NCBI GenBank assembly: GCA_012032575.1 | Contig: JAAUSP010000279.1 | Location: 1 to 9,405 of the forward strand | Source of the DNA: Anaerolineales bacterium | GTDB lineage: Bacteria; Chloroflexota; Anaerolineae; 4572-78; J111 | Direction of reading: 5' to 3' | DNA: 9,405 nt | Shown: positions 5,311-9,405 of the stretch, piece after piece | Position numbering within the stretch: position 1 is the stretch's first letter | Layout: each line of letters begins with the position of its first letter | The notes under the pieces: generated by a model | What the model saw: the letters and a program-made list of their open reading frames with translations, nothing else | Database searches by the model: none | What the model was told of the DNA's origin: nothing | Made by a program: the position numbers and the translations under genes

Positions 5311-8300
5311 GTGCAGCCGCAGCGAGAAGGCCCAAGTGGAGTCAGCTATCAGCGCGGCGCACTGGTGGAGCAGTACCTCGCCCAAACAAACAGCCTCACC
5401 CAACAATTTGTGCTGCCGCAGCCGCTCCCCTTATCCGGGGCCGACCTGGTGTTGACCGCTCGTCTGGCGACCACCCCTACCCTTGAAACCGAGCCAGCGC
5501 CTCAGCCAGAAGGACTGCCGGAATGGGACAGCCTTTTAGTCCGCGCTTCCTCCCCCTTTGAACCCAACCACAACTTGCCCGGCTTATCCTGCCCGCCCGC
5601 CGAGGGTACCCCCTGCGCCTCTTTTTGGGAGCAGGTGCGCGTCTTCGATGCCCAGGGGATCGAGCTTCCGGTCGTTTTGACGGAGACAGCCGAGTCGCTA
5701 GGACTGGAGGTTGATGGCTCGGCCCTGGAGTCGGCCAGTTATCCGATCACTATCGAGGCCGAGCTTGATGAGACGTTTCGAATCAGTGATATGGGGCCGG
5801 ATGGAGACCAATTCTTCTTTGCCTTCAATTCGTCAGTAGCTTACAACAGTGCGGCCAATGAGTACCTGGTAGTCTGGCACGGCAATGACAACACCGGCTC
5901 GTTAGTGCATAGCGAATACGAAATTTTCGGCCAGCGACTGAACGGCGCAAGCGGGGCTGAGATAGGCAATGACTTTCGTATCAGTGATATGGGACCGGAT
6001 GGAAACCCTAACTTTTGGGCGCTACGTCCGGCAATTGCCTACAATAGCGTCGCGAATGAGTACTTGGTAGTCTGGACTGGTGACGATAATACTCCCCCAT
6101 TGGTTGATAATGAGTTCGAAATCTTCGGCCAACGGTTAAACGCGACCGGAACCGAGATAGGTAGTGATTTTCGCATCAGCGACATGGGGCCGGATCAAGA
6201 AAATAAAGAGGATGAAAGGACAAAGTTTGGGGCCGATTTTGCGGCGGTGACTTATAACAGCGATGCCAATCAATACCTGGTCGTGTGGACCGGCGACGAT
6301 AACATTAGCCCGTTGGTAGATAACGAATTTGAAATCTTTGGTGAGCGGCTAAACGCCGCAGGAGAACTGGTCGGAGCTAATGATTTTCGCATCAGCGATA
6401 TGGGGCCGGATGGGGCTACTTCCTATGAAGCTAACATTCCGGCGGTGGCCTATAATAGCGCCGTTAATGAATACCTGGTAGTCTGGCACGGCGATGACAA
6501 TACCGGCTTACTGGTGAATGGGGAATTCGAGATTTTCGGTCAGCGACTAAACGGTGCAACCGGGGCTGAGATAGGCAATGACTTTCGCATCAGTGATATG
6601 GGACCGGATGGGGACGGTAATTTTGGTGCCCTATATTCGTCAGTGACATATAATAACAATGCCAACGAGTACCTGGTAGTTTGGTATGGTGACGATAATA
6701 TTGACCCCTTAGTAAATGACGAACTTGAAATTTTCGGTGAGCGGCTCAACGCACTGGGAGAACGAGTCGGAGCCAACGATTTTCGCATTAGTGATTTGGG
6801 GCCAGATAAGGATGTTAAGTTTTGGGCGGCTTTTCCGGCAGTAACTTACAATAGTGTTGCCAACGAGTACCTGGTGATCTGGCATGGCGACGATACTATC
6901 GGTGTATCGGATAGCTGCGGTGAATGCGAAATTTTCGGCCAGCGATTGAATGGCGCGACTGGGGCCGAAGTAGGCAGCAACGATTTCCGTATCAGTGACA
7001 TGGGGCCGGATGGGAATAGCTCGTTTGACGCTGCCCTGGCAGCCGTAGCCTACAACAGCATCGCCAACGAGTATCTGGTGGTCTGGGAGGGCAATGATAA
7101 TGTTATCCCAACAATAGCGAGTGAGCTCGAAATCTACGGGCAGCGACTGAATGGCGCAACTGGGGCCGAAGTGGGCGTCAACGATTTTCGCCTCAGCGAT
7201 ATGGGGCCGGATGGAAACATTAAATTTAGGGCCCAATATCCGGCGATAGCCTACAACAGCGCCGCCAACGAGTACCTGGTGGTTTGGCACGGCGAAGATG
7301 ATACCGGCGGGCTGGTAGATGACGAGTATGAAATCTTTGGCCAGCGGCTGAACGGCGCGACCGGGGCAGAAGTGGGCGTCAACGACTTTCGTATCAGTGA
7401 TATGGGGCCGGATGGAAACCCAAACTTTGGTGCCTTCTATCCGGCGGTAGCCTACAACAGCGCCGCCAATGAGTATCTGGTGGTCTGGCATGGCGATGAT
7501 AATACCGGCGGGCTGGCGGACAACGAACCTGAAATCTTCGGCCAGCGCCTAAGTGCAACGGGAACGCAAATAGGAGTCAATGATTTTCGCATTAGCGACT
7601 TAGGGCCGGATGGAAATGATAACTTTTTCGCCATATATCCGGCGGTAGCCTACAACAGCACCGCTAATGAGTACCTGGTGGTCTGGCATGGCGACGACAA
7701 TACCGGCGGGTTGGTGGATGACGAATATGAGATCTTTGGCCAACGGCTGAATGGGGCGAGTGGGGCCGAGATTGGAACCAACGACTTCCGCCTCAGTGAT
7801 ATGGGGCTGAATGGGAACACTACCTTTAGCGCCTCGTATCCCAAAGTGGTGTACAGCAGTGGGACTAACGAGTATCTGATCGTTTGGTCTGGTATTGACA
7901 ATATCGGCCTGGTTGAGATCGAGATCTTTGGCCAACGGTTGAACGGGGCAACCGGGGCCGAAGTCGGAACCAATGACTTCCGCATTAGCGACTTGGGGCC
8001 AGAAGGAGACTTTAATTTTCAAGCCTCCTTCCCGGCAGTAGCCTATAATGACGCTGCTAACGAGTATTTGGTAGTCTGGCATGGCGACGACAACACCGCC
8101 GGGCTGGTGGACAACGAACCTGAAATCTTCGGGCAGCGCCTGAGTGCAACGGGAGCGCAGGTGGGGGTCAACGATTTCCGCATTAGCGATATGGGGCCGG
8201 ATGGGAATGCTAATTTTTGGACCCTTTCGCCAACGGTGGCTTACAACAGCGAAACTAATGAATATCTGGTGTTGTGGTATGGCGACGATAATACCGCCCC

Positions 8301-8574
8301 CCTGGTGGATAACGAATATGAAATCTTCGGCCAGCGACTCGACAGCGTGACCGGGACCGAGATAGATGGTGACTTCCGCATCAGCCATGTGGGGCCGGAT
8401 GGGGATATTGCCTTTAACGCCTTCAATCCAACGGTGGCCTACAACAGCATTGCTAACGAATATCTGGTCGTTTGGTGGGGCAACAATTCTGCTTCGCTGC
8501 TAAATAGCGAGGACGAAATCTTTGGCCAGCGCCTGTCTGACAACAGGATATTCCTGCCCTTGATTTTGAAGTAA
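5311..8574 (+). CDS. Giant exported protein with 14 tandem propeller-like repeats and IFLPLILK tail (main part)
   Basis: Large surface or secreted protein of unknown function. The GTG at 5311 is only the first in-frame start after an indel; coding continues upstream in this frame to ~5236 and the real start is 4985. Residues 1-154 are a beta-rich region ending SASYPITIEAEL, like the YP(I/V)TIDP end of an N-terminal module I recall before FG-GAP or propeller domains in Chloroflexota. Residues ~155-1077 are 14 repeats of ~66 aa with consensus DFRISDMGPDGNxxFxAxxPAVAYNSxANEYLVVWHGDDNTxxLVDxEYEIFGQRLNxxTGxEVGxN. Each shows four likely strands (PAVAYN, EYLVVW, EIFGQRL, DFRIS), as in a four-stranded propeller blade. 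Fourteen blades could make two seven-bladed propellers (inference). Asp-rich GDDN and GPDGN loops may bind calcium. It ends NRIFLPLILK, a candidate surface-sorting tail. No catalytic motif recognised; adhesion or glycan/protein binding is plausible. Confidence 0.85.
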   Translation: MQPQREGPSGVSYQRGALVEQYLAQTNSLTQQFVLPQPLPLSGADLVLTARLATTPTLETEPAPQPEGLPEWDSLLVRASSPFEPNHNLPGLSCPPAEGTPCASFWEQVRVFDAQGIELPVVLTETAESLGLEVDGSALESASYPITIEAELDETFRISDMGPDGDQFFFAFNSSVAYNSAANEYLVVWHGNDNTGSLVHSEYEIFGQRLNGASGAEIGNDFRISDMGPDGNPNFWALRPAIAYNSVANEYLVVWTGDDNTPPLVDNEFEIFGQRLNATGTEIGSDFRISDMGPDQENKEDERTKFGADFAAVTYNSDANQYLVVWTGDDNISPLVDNEFEIFGERLNAAGELVGANDFRISDMGPDGATSYEANIPAVAYNSAVNEYLVVWHGDDNTGLLVNGEFEIFGQRLNGATGAEIGNDFRISDMGPDGDGNFGALYSSVTYNNNANEYLVVWYGDDNIDPLVNDELEIFGERLNALGERVGANDFRISDLGPDKDVKFWAAFPAVTYNSVANEYLVIWHGDDTIGVSDSCGECEIFGQRLNGATGAEVGSNDFRISDMGPDGNSSFDAALAAVAYNSIANEYLVVWEGNDNVIPTIASELEIYGQRLNGATGAEVGVNDFRLSDMGPDGNIKFRAQYPAIAYNSAANEYLVVWHGEDDTGGLVDDEYEIFGQRLNGATGAEVGVNDFRISDMGPDGNPNFGAFYPAVAYNSAANEYLVVWHGDDNTGGLADNEPEIFGQRLSATGTQIGVNDFRISDLGPDGNDNFFAIYPAVAYNSTANEYLVVWHGDDNTGGLVDDEYEIFGQRLNGASGAEIGTNDFRLSDMGLNGNTTFSASYPKVVYSSGTNEYLIVWSGIDNIGLVEIEIFGQRLNGATGAEVGTNDFRISDLGPEGDFNFQASFPAVAYNDAANEYLVVWHGDDNTAGLVDNEPEIFGQRLSATGAQVGVNDFRISDMGPDGNANFWTLSPTVAYNSETNEYLVLWYGDDNTAPLVDNEYEIFGQRLDSVTGTEIDGDFRISHVGPDGDIAFNAFNPTVAYNSIANEYLVVWWGNNSASLLNSEDEIFGQRLSDNRIFLPLILK
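5770..8541 (+). repeat. 14 tandem ~198-bp coding repeats
   Basis: Units start at DFRISD-type codons, the first at 5770 and the last at 8371, with a period of about 190-215 bp. Protein identity between units is high while third positions vary widely (for example GAT/GAC, CGC/CGT, GGG/GGC), so the units are constrained at protein level and were not all copied recently. Unit 3 has a charged insertion after GPD (QENKEDERTK), and unit 6 has an altered loop with a CGEC pair. The repetition makes this stretch prone to misassembly. Confidence 0.9.
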
Positions 8575-8625
8575 TCGCAGACCCATCCGCAAGTTTCTAA
8601 CCTAGGGGCGATTTGGCTCTGAAGT

Positions 8626-9405
8626 TTACTTCATTACCAACGGCAGGTAAATCATCCGTGTTGGGCCGGAGTTTTCGGTTACTTCACTTTCGGAAGCATC
8701 CGGTGGTACGGCCAACGTAGACAGGAACAGCGATTGTAGTCGGTTAGGCGGCGCTACGCGGATGATAATTTCCTCTGTTGTTGCTCTTGCCGGTATTAGA
8801 TTGGCTGCCCACACTGTTGCGTCCTCTTGCTCGCCAGTCAGTAATGTGGCCGGTACGCCACCCACAAGGGGAGGAACCTCGACCTTCGTCGTCAGCAGCC
8901 ACAGTTGTAGAATACTTTCGCCGGCAGGTAATTTGACGGTGACTTCCTCAGTAGCTAAATTTATTCCTTGAGACGCCAAACCGCCCGCCCAAAAGCGTGT
9001 ACTGCCGGAGGTTAACAAGAGGGGACGGACATAGGCCGGCGTCGGGCTGGTTGTGACCGGAGGGACAGGGAAAAAGGGGGTCGCTGTGGCTGTTGCCGTT
9101 GGAGCAGGCGTCACGTCCGATGAAATGGAAGGAAGCAAAGTCGGCGGGTTGAGGGCGAGGCCGGCTGGGCTTAAGGCTGGCTTCGGCTGAGGGTAAGGGT
9201 AAGGGTATTCAGGACAAGTCGCCTCAGCCTGAGTTGCTGCCTGAAATTGGGCCGGGATATATTGACTCAGTTCACTACTGGTTAAATTGCGCCCCGCGAT
9301 ACGGCAGGCTCGCTTTTGCCACGAGACGTCAGCAACATCCCACGAAATAACAGCCTCATCTTCGCTGCCAGAGACCAGAACGGGGATGCGCTCATCGGGG
9401 TTAAA
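8626..9405 (-). CDS. C-terminal part of a WD40-repeat protein with Pro/Thr linker, beta domain and IYLPLVMK tail (partial at right edge)
   Basis: The frame ending at TAA 8626-8628 is open to the right edge of the window (259 codons). A TTG at 9138 could look like a start, but coding clearly runs through it. The visible N-terminal part, FNPDERIPVLVSGSEDEA then VISWDVADVSW, is a last WD40 blade (SGSxD...WD). It is followed by QKRACRIAGRNLTSSELSQYI...ATCP, the Cys-containing cap I recall after WD40 arrays in nSTAND-like proteins of Chloroflexota and cyanobacteria. Then come a Tyr-Pro repeat (PEYPYPYPQPKP), a Pro/Thr/Ala linker (TPAPTATATATPFFPVPP), and a ~110-residue beta-rich domain (VTVKLPAGESILQLWLLTT...). 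It ends GPTRMIYLPLVMK. Most WD40 proteins with this cap end soon after it; here an extracellular-style linker and tail follow. Convergent with the propeller gene, 51 bp apart, no clear terminator between. The domain upstream of the WD40 is unseen. Confidence 0.75.
   Translation of the reverse strand, partial: FNPDERIPVLVSGSEDEAVISWDVADVSWQKRACRIAGRNLTSSELSQYIPAQFQAATQAEATCPEYPYPYPQPKPALSPAGLALNPPTLLPSISSDVTPAPTATATATPFFPVPPVTTSPTPAYVRPLLLTSGSTRFWAGGLASQGINLATEEVTVKLPAGESILQLWLLTTKVEVPPLVGGVPATLLTGEQEDATVWAANLIPARATTEEIIIRVAPPNRLQSLFLSTLAVPPDASESEVTENSGPTRMIYLPLVMK

Noticed and set aside
6709..8388. Long open frames on the minus strand across the repeat array (about 260 codons each)
   Set aside because: They mirror the tandem units of the plus-strand repeat protein, repeat with the same period, lack ribosome-binding sites and have no recognisable domains. 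They are by-products of the biased codon use of the repeats.
5770..8541. CRISPR-like or satellite interpretation of the tandem array
   Set aside because: Units are ~198 bp, continuous without spacers, and conserved at protein level with variable third codon positions, so they are coding repeats.
8575..8625. Bidirectional terminator between the convergent genes
   Set aside because: The 51-bp gap shows no convincing inverted repeat followed by a T-run on either strand.
8626..9138. A complete 170-aa gene starting at the TTG at 9138
   Set aside because: The same frame is open to the window edge and encodes a recognisable WD40 end and cap upstream. There is no ribosome-binding site near 9138.
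9190..9207. GGGTAA x3 telomere-like or G-quadruplex motif
   Set aside because: It has only three G-tracts in close spacing and is read on the minus strand as a Tyr-Pro repeat (PEYPYPYPQPKP) in the WD40 protein's linker, which explains it.

Overview
The window most resembles a piece of a Chloroflexota genome (Anaerolineae/Ardenticatenia-like), probably a draft or metagenome assembly. The evidence is indirect. There are several large secreted proteins with Pro/Thr-rich linkers, a WD40-type C-terminus, a pentapeptide-repeat membrane protein, and three proteins ending in a short aromatic/aliphatic-Leu-Pro tail followed by Lys or Arg (IFLPIIIR, IFLPLILK, IYLPLVMK). I remember such tails from Chloroflexota exported proteins. 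No rRNA, tRNA, CRISPR array or transposase is visible.

Layout. Positions 1-4577 carry a minus-strand cluster. In transcription order it holds (i) a ~659-aa pentapeptide-repeat/multi-helix membrane protein (4577 to 2597, broken by a one-base frameshift near 4045), (ii) a secreted alpha/beta-hydrolase lipase/esterase (2583 to 245, broken by a one-base frameshift near 615), and (iii) the 5' end of a small exported protein with a Thr/Pro-rich linker (179 to beyond position 1). The lipase ribosome-binding site sits directly against the pentapeptide stop codon, so these two at least look co-transcribed. A divergent intergenic region (4578-4984) holds a 138-bp compound inverted repeat built from ~10-nt ATCYGTGTTW-like units, candidate promoters for both directions, and a terminator-like hairpin in the rightward leader.

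Rightward from 4985 runs a ~1196-aa exported protein, also broken by a one-base frameshift (near 5235). It has a signal peptide, an N-terminal beta-rich region, 14 tandem ~66-residue repeats that look like beta-propeller blades (possibly two seven-bladed propellers), and an IFLPLILK tail. Convergent with it, from the right window edge to 8626 on the minus strand, is the C-terminal part of a WD40-repeat protein. Its reading frame is open to the window edge and continues through a Pro/Thr linker and a small beta-rich domain to an IYLPLVMK tail.

Taken together this is a cell-surface/secretome locus: a surface lipase with a membrane scaffold-like partner, a giant surface propeller and a WD40 surface or hybrid protein. 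The best candidate for something undescribed is the shared C-terminal tail, which behaves like a sorting or anchoring signal with no named system that I can assign. The three single-base frameshifts in three different genes most likely reflect assembly indels, but need checking.
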